A stretch of DNA of 64,000 nt from Legionella quinlivanii. Lineage in GTDB: Bacteria; Pseudomonadota; Gammaproteobacteria; Legionellales; Legionellaceae. The notes beneath the pieces were generated by a model that saw only the letters and a list, made by a program, of their open reading frames with translations, had not been told where the DNA came from and did not search any database. How positions within the stretch are numbered: the first letter of the stretch is position 1; the number at the start of each line of letters is the position of its first letter. Where the stretch lies: assembly GCF_900461555.1 (NCBI RefSeq), contig NZ_UGOX01000002.1, positions 40,036 to 104,035 of the forward strand, given 5' to 3'. Positions 18,794 through 28,071 of the stretch are shown here, one piece after another. Made by a program: the position numbers and the translations under genes.

Positions 18794-19071
18794 GCGGCCT
18801 TTTTTAAAATTTCTCTCTCCATCCTGAGCTTGTTATTTTCTTTTCTGAGGCGTAACAACTCTTCTCGTTCGTTTAAGCTCAGCTGAGAGCCTGAGGTACT
18901 AGCCCCTTTCTTTTCAGCCCCTTTTTCCATACTAACCCATTTCCTTAGGGCACTAATCGAAACACCTAAACTTGTAGCTGCTTCTGGAATGCTATAGCCT
19001 TTTGATAGCACCAACTGAACAGCATCCTGTTTGAATTCTAAACTAAAATACGGTCTCTTTCTTTGATTCAT
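18794..19071 (-). pseudogene. IS3-family orfA, interrupted by IS30
   Basis: The N-terminal helix-turn-helix protein of the IS3 element starts with the ATG at 19071 (MNQRKRPYFSLEFKQDAVQL). It runs through a Leu/Arg-rich coiled coil to ILKKAA, where the IS30 insertion cuts it. The A AAA AAG slippery heptamer that normally makes the OrfAB fusion lies directly before the cut. The last codons of orfA are on the far side of IS30 at about 17562-17533. Confidence 0.85.
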
Positions 19072-19130
19072 TACTTTCACTCCTATTGGTTATATTTTAA
19101 CCTATAAAAGTGTCCAGGCATATTAGACCA

Positions 19131-19189
19131 CTACACAACGCATTTAAATCATGCGTTAACGCCTCTTGAAATTGTTTCTGATCATTCAT
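19131..19189 (-). pseudogene. 5' end of the traS-position gene
   Basis: GGAGG precedes an ATG at 19189 (MNDQKQFQEALTHDLNALC), which overlaps the last codons of traG. The frame is cut at the IS3 end. It is the missing start of the membrane-protein fragment at 16016-16545. The GGAGG site and the overlap show that the gene was translated from the tra operon. Confidence 0.6.
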
Positions 19190-21941
19190 GATTTTCCTCC
19201 TTGTAATATCGGTTATTGTCCACATACTCTTGCTTTTGCTTGCTGTATCGATGCGTTAAGCCTGATTGTGTGGAATGGATTGATTTTTGCGTATTTGCCG
19301 ATTGGTTTTGATAGGTTTGAGACAAATCTTCCCTATTCTCCATTCGTAACTCATGCGCCTGTTGGAGGGCATTGTCTTGCACCATACTTAAATGCCTTTC
19401 CTGGGATTTGTCCAAAACATCCGATGAACCGCTGGCATGCGCTTGATTAATCTTTGATTGTTGGTGCGCACGCAGGGCATCTCGTTGTGCTTCAAATTGG
19501 CTTCTTACCTCTGCAGAAGAAGGTTTAACCCACTGTCCCACTTGCTCTTTGATGGCCGATTTTCCTTGAGTCGATCCCATAAATTCATCAGCCAGTTTTT
19601 GTTGTGCGCTTAAACTTGCCGCATCGCCGCCTAAAAGCCACTGCTCCCCTTGAACTCCATGACGCTGAACCACCCAATCATGAAATGTCTGATCTAATAC
19701 CCTGTCCATACTGGAGGAGTGTTCTTTCACTTGATTGGCCATGTGTTGATAGTTTTCACCTTTACTGTATTCAGTAGACGCCATATCCGATAAGGCCTGT
19801 CCTTGGGATAAATTGGCGGCAATCTGCTCTGATTTAGATAAATTAAACGAATCATTGGCATCCAGATGATGGGTCTTAGCGGTCGCTTCCATATGATTTA
19901 ATGCATTGGAAAAGGATTGGCCTTCACTGGAGTTAAAGAAGGCTTGAACAGAGTTGGATTGGGATGTGCCTGCTCTTGCGCTCACACTGGCCTCCCCAGA
20001 AAGGCCTGTCGTCCAGTGTGCGAAAGACCCGAGTATTCCCCGGCGAGTATCTATTCTTGCTGCAACCGCTGCATCGATAGAGACTTGCCCTGACTTGTCA
20101 TGATGCTGATTATACTGATTGACCGCATCCTGCATTTGACGAATATCTTGATTGAGTGCATTACTGAGCGTTTTATTGATCCCTGTTCCCTCACGCACTT
20201 CATTCCCATCAGTTTCACTAAATTGAGATAATCCACTGAATGCTTGCTGTAAATGCGAATCGGCCGTTGTACGATACGTTTCGGCATTATGAAACGACTG
20301 ACTGGCATTTTCTTGCAAGGATGCGCTGATGCGGTCTGATGCATGCAATCGGGTTGCCATTTGGCTTATCGCCGGCTGCGCATTAATGACGCGCGAACCA
20401 TCTGTTCCAGCCGAAAGGAGCGCCCCATTGGCGGCTTGTACGGTGGCTCTACCCTCCATATGCTGGAAATTGGTATCCCATTTATGCGCATGGGTATTGT
20501 CGTAATTCATATTCCATCCGCTGTAGGAAGCCATTGAAATGTTTCCCTGGGTAGCGGATTGGGCTTCTCCCGTGGATAATGATTGCGCCATTCCCCCTAA
20601 ATGCTGAGAGGCGGCACTTAAGAGATTAGGTAATCCCTTTGCAATAAACAGCGCAATAACGGGTACACTGATGGCCAAGCCACCAGCGGTATAGGCAAAG
20701 CTGCTTTGAATACTGGCGATTGAATCAACGGTAGAAAAAGTAACCCCGCCGTTTTTTGCACCAAACAAGGTCAGCGTGGTGGCAGAGGCTAAGGAAACAA
20801 AAAAATGAATGATGATGAACATTGGTGGCCATGACCATAAAAAAACTTGGGTTTGCAGGTAAATCATGTACACCCCATGCATGGCGGGCACGAGTGCTAA
20901 AAGCATCACTAAAGGAAAAATACACAAGGTCAGCATCCAAAACACGGTCATGTAATATGGCAATCGATACCCTGCAAGCCAAAAACTATTGGCCTCCGCG
21001 ACATGCATCTTTTGCAGACTGGAGGTATTGGTATAATTCATCAATTCCGCATCGGCGCCTGCAAAAGCAAAGGCATCCAAAGCGGAATCACGCGTGGCAT
21101 TAATTAAAATATTTTGCGTTAAAATATTGGCCGCATCCTTGGATACATTCATAAAATAAGAGTGTGCGGCAGCGAGTCCATCACTAAATTTCTCTTGGTT
21201 GCCTTGCGTCATGATTTGCGACAAGTGCACTAACTGTTTTTCAACCCCCTCATTCAGTTGCGGTTTTAATTGTTCGGCGGCCTCAATACAGCTTAAATTA
21301 CTACCATCGTGGAATAAAACACGATAAATAGGCGAAGGATGTGCGAAATAAAGCTGGATTAAATCGGCGCTACCTTTCAATTCATTAGGCGTAATTTGTT
21401 GGCTTCCTAGCAGTTTCGCTGAAAAAATGCACTGCCTGATGTACGCTGATAAATCACGGGACAATTCGGGAGAAAGCGATAAATTAGCACTGGAGGCAGC
21501 CAACCAAGTCCGCGCGCCAAAGAGCATCCCTGTTTTGGTATAGTCCAAATCATCCGGCATATGGAGTACATTACTAGATACTTTTGTGATCCCATACCCA
21601 ATGCCACTGATGATGGCAGCGGGAAGCCCAACGCCTAACGGCACGTTATCTACAGTCAGCGCCGAGCCTGCTGAATCCGCAGTTTGCATATCCACAATAG
21701 CGACGGGGACTTTGAGCCCTAAAATGCAAAACAGCAAGAAAAACGTACAAAGGACATAGCGACTAATTGCCTGGATTTTCTTTCCAGTAACATACTGAAA
21801 CCCGACAACGCCTACGGCTAGAATACTGACAATATCTTGAGCTGTCTGATAGGTTGAAGTCCCTAATAAGGTCACCATCGCATCGAGTACGGTCTTTAAA
21901 TATTCCCCGTTTTGCGGCGTATAAATGGTTAATAAACTCAT
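19182..21941 (-). CDS. traG: TraG, pilus assembly and mating-pair stabilisation
   Basis: A 919-aa inner-membrane protein. The N-terminal third has several membrane segments (for example about residues 35-60, 330-360, 375-400 and 425-445), matching the TraG_N domain needed for F pilus assembly. The rest is a long periplasmic, Gln/Ser/Ala-rich helical region, which in F stabilises mating pairs and takes part in entry exclusion together with TraS. Start and stop overlap traH and the traS-position gene by a few bases, as in a tight operon. Confidence 0.9.
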   Translation of the reverse strand: MSLLTIYTPQNGEYLKTVLDAMVTLLGTSTYQTAQDIVSILAVGVVGFQYVTGKKIQAISRYVLCTFFLLFCILGLKVPVAIVDMQTADSAGSALTVDNVPLGVGLPAAIISGIGYGITKVSSNVLHMPDDLDYTKTGMLFGARTWLAASSANLSLSPELSRDLSAYIRQCIFSAKLLGSQQITPNELKGSADLIQLYFAHPSPIYRVLFHDGSNLSCIEAAEQLKPQLNEGVEKQLVHLSQIMTQGNQEKFSDGLAAAHSYFMNVSKDAANILTQNILINATRDSALDAFAFAGADAELMNYTNTSSLQKMHVAEANSFWLAGYRLPYYMTVFWMLTLCIFPLVMLLALVPAMHGVYMIYLQTQVFLWSWPPMFIIIHFFVSLASATTLTLFGAKNGGVTFSTVDSIASIQSSFAYTAGGLAISVPVIALFIAKGLPNLLSAASQHLGGMAQSLSTGEAQSATQGNISMASYSGWNMNYDNTHAHKWDTNFQHMEGRATVQAANGALLSAGTDGSRVINAQPAISQMATRLHASDRISASLQENASQSFHNAETYRTTADSHLQQAFSGLSQFSETDGNEVREGTGINKTLSNALNQDIRQMQDAVNQYNQHHDKSGQVSIDAAVAARIDTRRGILGSFAHWTTGLSGEASVSARAGTSQSNSVQAFFNSSEGQSFSNALNHMEATAKTHHLDANDSFNLSKSEQIAANLSQGQALSDMASTEYSKGENYQHMANQVKEHSSSMDRVLDQTFHDWVVQRHGVQGEQWLLGGDAASLSAQQKLADEFMGSTQGKSAIKEQVGQWVKPSSAEVRSQFEAQRDALRAHQQSKINQAHASGSSDVLDKSQERHLSMVQDNALQQAHELRMENREDLSQTYQNQSANTQKSIHSTQSGLTHRYSKQKQEYVDNNRYYKEENHE

Positions 21942-23341
21942 TGCACGTCTCCATAATAGGCGGTTCTTAAGGTCGGGGTTAAGGCACTTAGCGCTTGTTT
22001 CACGTTATTGCGTATCAATTCATTGGTTTGCAATGCGGCATTAAAACGTTCACGGCTTTCTGTGTTAAAACGAGTGACGAACTGTTGGGCGATTTGGAGA
22101 TTTTTATACAAGCGCTCTTCATTATGCGCACCGATTTCTTTGCCAGAGAGCGAGGCGCGAATCACATCGAGGGAGTTAGAGAGATACTGTGCTAGTAAGT
22201 CAGTGGCTACACTTTGCGCTAATTCAAAGCTGCCCTGAATGCCGGTGTTTTGTTGCGCATTGGCGGATATAAGATTAAAGACAGCCGGCTGGGTTAATTC
22301 AATTAAGCCCTTTTGTTTATCGGTTAATGCTTCCCCCATTTTGATACGGTCATATATCCCTTGCAGAAGTTCTTGGACTTGAGACACCAAAGCCTTTTTG
22401 ACATTAATTTCTTGCGTACTGGTTGCATCAATGGATAGACAATGCGACTCAGCGCCGGGATCGGTACAACGGTAACTCGGTAATTTTCCGCCATACAGTA
22501 AGGCTTTGATAAAATCTTGATTAGTGGCTAAGGAGGGATAAGTAAGCAATGCCCCTTTACTATTAAATACTATCGTTCCTGAAATGGACATGTACACTTC
22601 TGCTAATTTGGGATCTTCCGCAATGAAGGAATTAATTTGCAGTGAATCCCATACAACATTGGTATTGATTAATACGCGATCTTTATACTCTGGGTTATTT
22701 TTAGCTTCCTGTAACAGGGTTTCAGCCTCCCCTCCGGTAGAGCAGCGTTGACGAGCCATTGCCCAATCCGTAAAAGTCCCTTTGTGGCGGCCTAAATCTT
22801 CACAAAGACGCTGTTGAGCCGCGCGATTTCTAGGCCATAAGGCCGCACTTAAATTTTCGCCCATTTCACAGGAATTAAAATTAGTCCCATTGATTTCATT
22901 GGCAAGCTTCTGCATAAATTGCATGGCATGCGCTATTTCAGGCAGTTCGGTTTCTAGCGCGAGATTTAGGGCATAGCCTGCCCCTCCTGATAAAATGTTT
23001 TGCATGAATTTTACAATCTGATCGGATTTGATAAAGGAGAATCCACCAGCAAATAAATCAATTCCCCCGCAACCAGAACGCATGCCAGGGACATCCACAT
23101 GCGCTAATCGAATAGTTCGTACTTGATTACGGGCATACACGGAACCTAGTGCCGCAAAGCCGGCTGCTTGGGTTTGATAGGCATGCGATCCGGTCACGTT
23201 GGCATCAAAACCCAGGTTATTAAAAAAATGCGTGAGATCAGACTCCGCATTAGCAAATAGTTGGCTTGACCCAAACAGTAAGGCGACTGCACAACTTTTT
23301 TTAACAAAACCCAATCGCATGAAGGTAAAAGGTTTAGTCAT
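21938..23341 (-). CDS. traH: TraH, pilus assembly protein
   Basis: A 467-aa periplasmic protein of the F-type system, part of the outer pilus assembly complex with TraF, TraU, TraW and TrbB. A signal peptide is visible (VALLFGSSQLFANA at about residues 19-32). The mature part has the glycine-rich stretch GGIDLFAGGFSFI typical of TraH and several cysteines that the neighbouring thiol protein TrbB may oxidise. It overlaps traG by 4 bp and trbB by 8 bp. Confidence 0.92.
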   Translation of the reverse strand: MTKPFTFMRLGFVKKSCAVALLFGSSQLFANAESDLTHFFNNLGFDANVTGSHAYQTQAAGFAALGSVYARNQVRTIRLAHVDVPGMRSGCGGIDLFAGGFSFIKSDQIVKFMQNILSGGAGYALNLALETELPEIAHAMQFMQKLANEINGTNFNSCEMGENLSAALWPRNRAAQQRLCEDLGRHKGTFTDWAMARQRCSTGGEAETLLQEAKNNPEYKDRVLINTNVVWDSLQINSFIAEDPKLAEVYMSISGTIVFNSKGALLTYPSLATNQDFIKALLYGGKLPSYRCTDPGAESHCLSIDATSTQEINVKKALVSQVQELLQGIYDRIKMGEALTDKQKGLIELTQPAVFNLISANAQQNTGIQGSFELAQSVATDLLAQYLSNSLDVIRASLSGKEIGAHNEERLYKNLQIAQQFVTRFNTESRERFNAALQTNELIRNNVKQALSALTPTLRTAYYGDVQ

Positions 23342-23828
23342 GGTATTGCTCCTCCAAATGGGTCAGCAGTTCATCCACTCGCTTTGCCAGTTGGGCAGGC
23401 TGTGCTTCACCAAATAGCACGGCATACGCCTGATTGGTTGGGCGGTTTACCAGGTAGAGGGCAGGAACCACGGGCTTGTATTCACCCGATACATACAAGT
23501 TTTGAAATAATTGGGGCGTTAGATTGTTTGTCTCAAATCCTTCAAGCGACTCACCATCTAAGCTATAAGCTTCCACAGGGATGTTAAAATAAGCGGTAAA
23601 ATCCTTAAGAATGGGGGCAAATTGATGGCAATGCGGGCAAGTCGAGCGATAAATAAAGATAAAATAATAGGCTTCCCGAAGCTCATCGAGCCTTTTTTCC
23701 CTATTGCTATCCAATTCGTACTGAGCCTGTTTTTTATTTAATAGCGCGTGTAGCTCATCTAAGGCCACATTCGCAAAAACAGGCATTGTCAGAATGGACA
23801 AGAGGACAACCCAAATGCCTTTTTTCAT
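23334..23828 (-). CDS. trbB: TrbB-like periplasmic thiol-disulfide isomerase
   Basis: A 164-aa exported protein with a thioredoxin fold. Signal peptide at residues 1-19 (ending PVFA), then YRSTCPHCHQFAP with the CPHC redox site near residue 63. In F, TrbB helps form disulfides in cysteine-rich Tra proteins such as TraN, TraU and TraH. It lies between traF and traH, as expected. Overlap with traF is 4 bp. Confidence 0.85.
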   Translation of the reverse strand: MKKGIWVVLLSILTMPVFANVALDELHALLNKKQAQYELDSNREKRLDELREAYYFIFIYRSTCPHCHQFAPILKDFTAYFNIPVEAYSLDGESLEGFETNNLTPQLFQNLYVSGEYKPVVPALYLVNRPTNQAYAVLFGEAQPAQLAKRVDELLTHLEEQYHD

Positions 23829-24607
23829 TCACTCACCCCTTCATAGCTCAATCGTTTAAACTGGGTCATCACATCAAAAATCCGCTCTTTAATTTCATCC
23901 AGTGATAAAAAACCATAAGATACCGGCGACATCCGATTGCTTTTTAAATCCACAAAATAAAGCGCGGGCATGTATTTCGCTTCAATCGCCATTTGTTTTT
24001 GGATCACCTCAAGAGGTATTGATTTGGGATTAGGAAGCCCCTCTATTAATTGGCCATCGGTCGATACTGAAATCATTGAAAACCCATATTCCTTAATGAA
24101 AGGCAGTAAATGCATTACGAATTTTTGGGAAATAGAGCTAGTGCCTCGATAAAATAAAAGAAAGCCATAACGGGCACTGCTTTCATGGATCACTTTGTTG
24201 ATTAGTAATTTCTGCGCATCATTACGAACTGCGATGGCGGTGTTATCAGTGGGGAAATTTAAGCTGCTGTCCAGCTCTGGATGCATTAACAACACTTGTT
24301 GCCAATAGCGCACAAACTGCTGGTTATTTTTTGAATACGCCATCTGGGCTTTCATATAATCATGCGTGGCATTGAAAGAAGGTTCTAACAAGGCTTGTGC
24401 TAATTTATTCAGTGTTTCCTGGCGCATCGCCATTAGGCGCTCATAGGGTGATTTAACCACCGCAGGCGCTGGCGGTGTCTTGGGGGCTGGCTTTTTAACG
24501 GGCTCTGCAGTATACCAATGAAATCCTTTTGGCAGTTCCTGCACCATCTCTGCATGAAGTCCATTGAAGCTAAAACAGAAGGCGACACACCAAAGCAGAC
24601 GGCTCAT
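23825..24607 (-). CDS. traF: TraF, pilus assembly protein
   Basis: A 260-aa exported protein with a thioredoxin-like C-terminal domain but no CXXC pair: the matching place reads LFYRGTSSISQKF near residue 155. This loss is normal for TraF. It is needed for pilus assembly in the periplasm with TraH, TraW and TraU. Signal peptide at residues 1-19. A proline-rich stretch (PVKKPAPKTPPAPAVVKSP) follows at about residue 36. It overlaps traN by 4 bp. Confidence 0.9.
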   Translation of the reverse strand: MSRLLWCVAFCFSFNGLHAEMVQELPKGFHWYTAEPVKKPAPKTPPAPAVVKSPYERLMAMRQETLNKLAQALLEPSFNATHDYMKAQMAYSKNNQQFVRYWQQVLLMHPELDSSLNFPTDNTAIAVRNDAQKLLINKVIHESSARYGFLLFYRGTSSISQKFVMHLLPFIKEYGFSMISVSTDGQLIEGLPNPKSIPLEVIQKQMAIEAKYMPALYFVDLKSNRMSPVSYGFLSLDEIKERIFDVMTQFKRLSYEGVSE

Positions 24608-26403
24608 AATTCACTTGCCTTTTTTTGAATTCGCTTTGTTACTTCATCAAGGGTCTTTTGTGGATTGGGCGTAGTTATTTTTAAATCCCCTGCAATCCCT
24701 GCTTCCCGGTTAGGCGTACCCTGTCCGTACGGATAGATTGGCGTAACAAAATCAACCTCATTTAAATTCATGTGTTGAAGTTCAACGATACTCAACCCGG
24801 CACAGGTCGGCTCCTCTGCACTCCCTAAACCCTGTGGATTGACTTGCGTCAAGCGAGCTTCCTGGATGATTCGCGCCATTTTACTGGGAAAAACACAGTA
24901 AGAGCGCTTTTTCTCTAAACAAACCCCTGCGACTTCTTCACTGCAATACTCACCCAGATAATGAGCCACATAATTTAATTTGGCTTTGCCCAATGCCTTG
25001 TCTTCCTCACGGCAATGGGTCAAATCAATTGCTTTTCCCCATCCTTTATCATGGCAGCAGTCAATGATATCAACTGGCCATATTTTGCACTGAACCGCTT
25101 TGCCGCTAAAAAGCGACATAGTCGGCTGTTGACTTAACTCGCGTCCTGCCTCACCAACCACTGCCAGGGCAGAAACACTTTGCCCAAACTCCGCATTTTG
25201 AGTTTCGATGTGTTCAACACACTCGCCATCGGCGCAGAATAAGTCTTTGACACACTCCACAGGCGATTGGCAGACATTTTCCTGGCAGCTATAGGTTTGT
25301 TTATAAAGCGCACAGTAATTGTTCTCATAGCGACTGCACTCAGAACCAACTTGAAGACATCCTTTATTTTTCTGCAGTGCGCATTCATCTGCCGTAGCGC
25401 TTGAACACGAGTAGACTAACTCACGCGCCCAGCAATCACGCGATACAGGCAAGCCTTCAATGGTTTTCGGGGACTGGGAGTCCGTACAGCGTTCTTTTTT
25501 TAGCCGGCAAAGCCCGCCTTGCTTTTCAAATGGCGTGCAATTGCTTAGCCAGTTTTCCTGGCTAATATAAGGCTTTGAGTTGGCATTAACCGTTAAAGCC
25601 ACTTGGATAGGATAGGATCTTCCCCACTCCTTATTGATAAAAAAGCTAATCACCCCGTTATTGGCGCAGCTTGGGTACCCTATAATCTGGACCCAATAGG
25701 CATTATCGCCATTGTTTTGGATTGCATGGACACTGGCTTGCAGTTGATCACAAGGATGTTGCATGCGGATAGGATAAGGAACCATGCTTGAAGCCGCGTT
25801 GGTGACTACCCCGGTGAATAAATTAACCGTAATCACTCCAGTCCATTTCTTCGCCACCACAAACGAAAAATCAGCGCGCTGTACTACTTTTTCAGAATCC
25901 ACGACGACGTTTAGTGTTTGACTACAGGTTTGATCAGGTAATAACCGCGAACTAAAGCACTGCTCTTCATGGGTTTTCATTTCGCAAACCGGTGCTTGGT
26001 TATTGCACTGAACCCTATCGTTTGAGATCCCATGCACAATGGCATAACTTTCATCTTGAATGAGCTGGGATTGCGCTAAGACAGAACTGGAAAGATTCAA
26101 TTCAAACTGATTCTTCCCAAAATTATCAATGACCGTCCGTGCCCCCTGGTCATTTTGAATGGCGGCTTGGGCACTACTAGACAAATCCGTTTTTTCTGTT
26201 TGAATTCCCTGGTAGTAGCTTTCCTGCTCAGGATGTTCTGAATAGTTATCAAAAAGAGAGCGCGGCTCAAAACCATTCATTGACTCTTTAGGCTGTGCAC
26301 TTAAGGATTTGGCATAATTTTTCAAGGCATCAAAGTCAGACCCGGTTTGGTTTGCAAAACAGGCAAAGGAGCACCAAACGGTAAGGAAAAACCACTTAAA
26401 CAT
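24604..26403 (-). CDS. traN: TraN, outer-membrane mating-pair adhesin
   Basis: A 599-aa cysteine-rich protein. It has a signal peptide (residues 1-17, ending CFA) and cysteine-dense stretches between about residues 290 and 400 and again near 440-520, which is the hallmark of TraN. In F-like plasmids TraN lies in the outer membrane of the donor and binds an outer-membrane protein of the recipient, which decides mating specificity. The ribosome binding site GGAGAAAGG lies just upstream. It overlaps the end of trbC by 8 bp. Confidence 0.92.
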   Translation of the reverse strand: MFKWFFLTVWCSFACFANQTGSDFDALKNYAKSLSAQPKESMNGFEPRSLFDNYSEHPEQESYYQGIQTEKTDLSSSAQAAIQNDQGARTVIDNFGKNQFELNLSSSVLAQSQLIQDESYAIVHGISNDRVQCNNQAPVCEMKTHEEQCFSSRLLPDQTCSQTLNVVVDSEKVVQRADFSFVVAKKWTGVITVNLFTGVVTNAASSMVPYPIRMQHPCDQLQASVHAIQNNGDNAYWVQIIGYPSCANNGVISFFINKEWGRSYPIQVALTVNANSKPYISQENWLSNCTPFEKQGGLCRLKKERCTDSQSPKTIEGLPVSRDCWARELVYSCSSATADECALQKNKGCLQVGSECSRYENNYCALYKQTYSCQENVCQSPVECVKDLFCADGECVEHIETQNAEFGQSVSALAVVGEAGRELSQQPTMSLFSGKAVQCKIWPVDIIDCCHDKGWGKAIDLTHCREEDKALGKAKLNYVAHYLGEYCSEEVAGVCLEKKRSYCVFPSKMARIIQEARLTQVNPQGLGSAEEPTCAGLSIVELQHMNLNEVDFVTPIYPYGQGTPNREAGIAGDLKITTPNPQKTLDEVTKRIQKKASEL

Positions 26404-27058
26404 GGCCTTTCTCCAATATCAGTTGTGCAACCTTGGCTGCGGTTTCTCCTTTATCCGCAATGAGCTGTAAACTGTTTTTAATGGATGCATTGCCATAAAC
26501 CACATCAAAAGGCTGTTCTTTGCAAAGCAACTGCTGGCCGCATGAAACAGGTCTTTTACTGACGACCAGTGCGGGGACGGCCGTAATATGAAACTGCTCA
26601 AACCATAAGGGATCGACCGATACCCCATTAAAGGCCAGTTTTTGTTGTTTGGCCTTGGCATTGAGTTTAGAAAAAGCTGTGATCGTTTTTTTGAAATCCC
26701 CCTCGATGAGTCCATTAATCACCACTGGAATTTTATAAGAGGCTGCTTCATCGGCCAGTGCAAACAGCAATGCGTCTGGCATTGAAAAGGAAACGAATAA
26801 TACCGCTCCATCAACGGTTTGACCTGTTCGTACGTGTGCCGTTTGCTTTTGCGTGCTTTGAATAATGTTCTCAATCAGCGTTCGATTCGCATCATACGAC
26901 TGATTAGAGGATTGATTTAGCTGCATCAACACCTCTTTAGGGATAGTGCTCTGCTGCTGTTCGCTGGTTTCTAATGCCTCGTTTAGGTGATCATTCACAT
27001 TGGCATGGCCTGTTGTGATCATTAATGAGCTCATTAACAAAATCCCAAAATAATTCAT
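26396..27058 (-). CDS. trbC: TrbC, pilus assembly protein
   Basis: A periplasmic protein of about 220 aa with the TrbC_Ftype domain; FVSFSMPDALLFALADEA and the following VVINGL stretch are typical. An upstream open frame reaches 27187, but the ATG at 27058 has GAGGAAG six bases before it and is followed at once by a signal peptide (YFGILLMSSLMITTGHA). I choose that start, which also places it after the traU stop. It acts with TraW/TraU in pilus assembly. Confidence 0.88.
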   Translation of the reverse strand: MNYFGILLMSSLMITTGHANVNDHLNEALETSEQQQSTIPKEVLMQLNQSSNQSYDANRTLIENIIQSTQKQTAHVRTGQTVDGAVLFVSFSMPDALLFALADEAASYKIPVVINGLIEGDFKKTITAFSKLNAKAKQQKLAFNGVSVDPLWFEQFHITAVPALVVSKRPVSCGQQLLCKEQPFDVVYGNASIKNSLQLIADKGETAAKVAQLILEKGHV

Positions 27059-27072
27059 GATCTTCCTCATCA

Positions 27073-28071
27073 TTAAAGAAAACAGCAGTTTCTTTTTTTC
27101 CAAATTAAGAACCCGAAATTGTCGCCATCCCCGGGATAGGTGTGCCCCGCTTCCCAGCCCACCACCGATTGCCCAAACGGATGGCAACGATGCGCTTCAG
27201 GCAAGGTGTTGACTAACTGATATCGATAGCGGTTTTTGGGCATAATGCTGGATGCATAGGTATGGCAGATTGCAGGCCAATCTTTGCCAATTGAATCGCG
27301 AATGGCTGGTGTTGGCGGCCGATGGAGTTTGAAATCAACCCGCTCTGCCAATAATACAGCTGCACTAATCGGACTGGATTGATGGGCAACAAAACCGGTT
27401 AATGGATAGGTCGAGCCTTGCGCACCCTGACACCAAAACAGGCTATTAACCGCTGTACCACCCAGCGCTTTCGTGGCATCAAAAGCACAAGAGGCTCTTA
27501 CAGGAGGGGACGTAAATAATACCGCCTCAGGATTAATGATGAAGGCGAGTTCTGAGTCATTCCAGGTCGGATCTAATTCGGAAGGATACAAAATGTCAAA
27601 ATCCTCTGTCTCCATACAGCCAAGCGAAGTTAACACCTGCAGCCAATAGACTAGGGGATATTTGTACCAATGCACATAATAAAACGCCCCACGGCCATCG
27701 GTTTCCGGGAATTGCGAACCACCTAACCCTTTCTTGGTGACTTTCAGCTGTACTCCCAAATTAACCATGCACCAGGGCTTACGAGTAACATCCACTAATG
27801 CAGTCGGCTCCCAATAGCCAATGGTTACGCCTAAGCGCTCGCCAATGGGCGTGGGGCATAAACACAAGGGGGTTCCTGGGTTTTTTGTATCGGGATAACT
27901 GCTTTTAACGACGTCACTACTCCCAATCGTCAGTGGGAATAAACAGTTCCAACACACATCGGTAATGGGATTCACAAAATGCCCTTTGCACTGGGAAGCA
28001 TATAATGCGCTATGAGTGCCGAATAAGACGAGTAAAAGGCACCTTAAAATGAGTCGACTTATCATATCCAA
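27073..28071 (-). CDS. traU: TraU, pilus assembly and DNA transfer protein
   Basis: A 332-aa exported, cysteine-rich protein. Signal peptide at residues 1-25 (ending ALYAS). Next come the conserved N-terminal CWNCLFPLTIGSS and many paired cysteines, which F TraU also has. It is needed for DNA transfer and helps piliation, in the periplasm. Its start overlaps the preceding membrane-protein gene by 10 bp. Confidence 0.92.
   Translation of the reverse strand: MDMISRLILRCLLLVLFGTHSALYASQCKGHFVNPITDVCWNCLFPLTIGSSDVVKSSYPDTKNPGTPLCLCPTPIGERLGVTIGYWEPTALVDVTRKPWCMVNLGVQLKVTKKGLGGSQFPETDGRGAFYYVHWYKYPLVYWLQVLTSLGCMETEDFDILYPSELDPTWNDSELAFIINPEAVLFTSPPVRASCAFDATKALGGTAVNSLFWCQGAQGSTYPLTGFVAHQSSPISAAVLLAERVDFKLHRPPTPAIRDSIGKDWPAICHTYASSIMPKNRYRYQLVNTLPEAHRCHPFGQSVVGWEAGHTYPGDGDNFGFLIWKKRNCCFL

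Larger units (their letters stand above)
16546..19130. mobile_element. IS3-family element, interrupted by an IS30-family element
   Basis: The ends are imperfect inverted repeats: TGGTCAAGTAAATTCGGACA from 16546 and, on the other strand, TGGTCTAATATGCCTGGACA from 19130. Without the nested IS30 the element is about 1.35 kb. It lies inside the gene at the traS position. The neighbouring bases (TAA on the left, CTA on the right) do not give a clear target duplication. A second copy starts at 63856. orfA runs leftward from 19071 and orfB ends at 16673. Confidence 0.85.

Noticed and set aside
16543..19133. Target-site duplication of the IS3 element
   Set aside because: Flanking bases (TAA left, CTA right) do not match in any border placement I tried, so no duplication is claimed.
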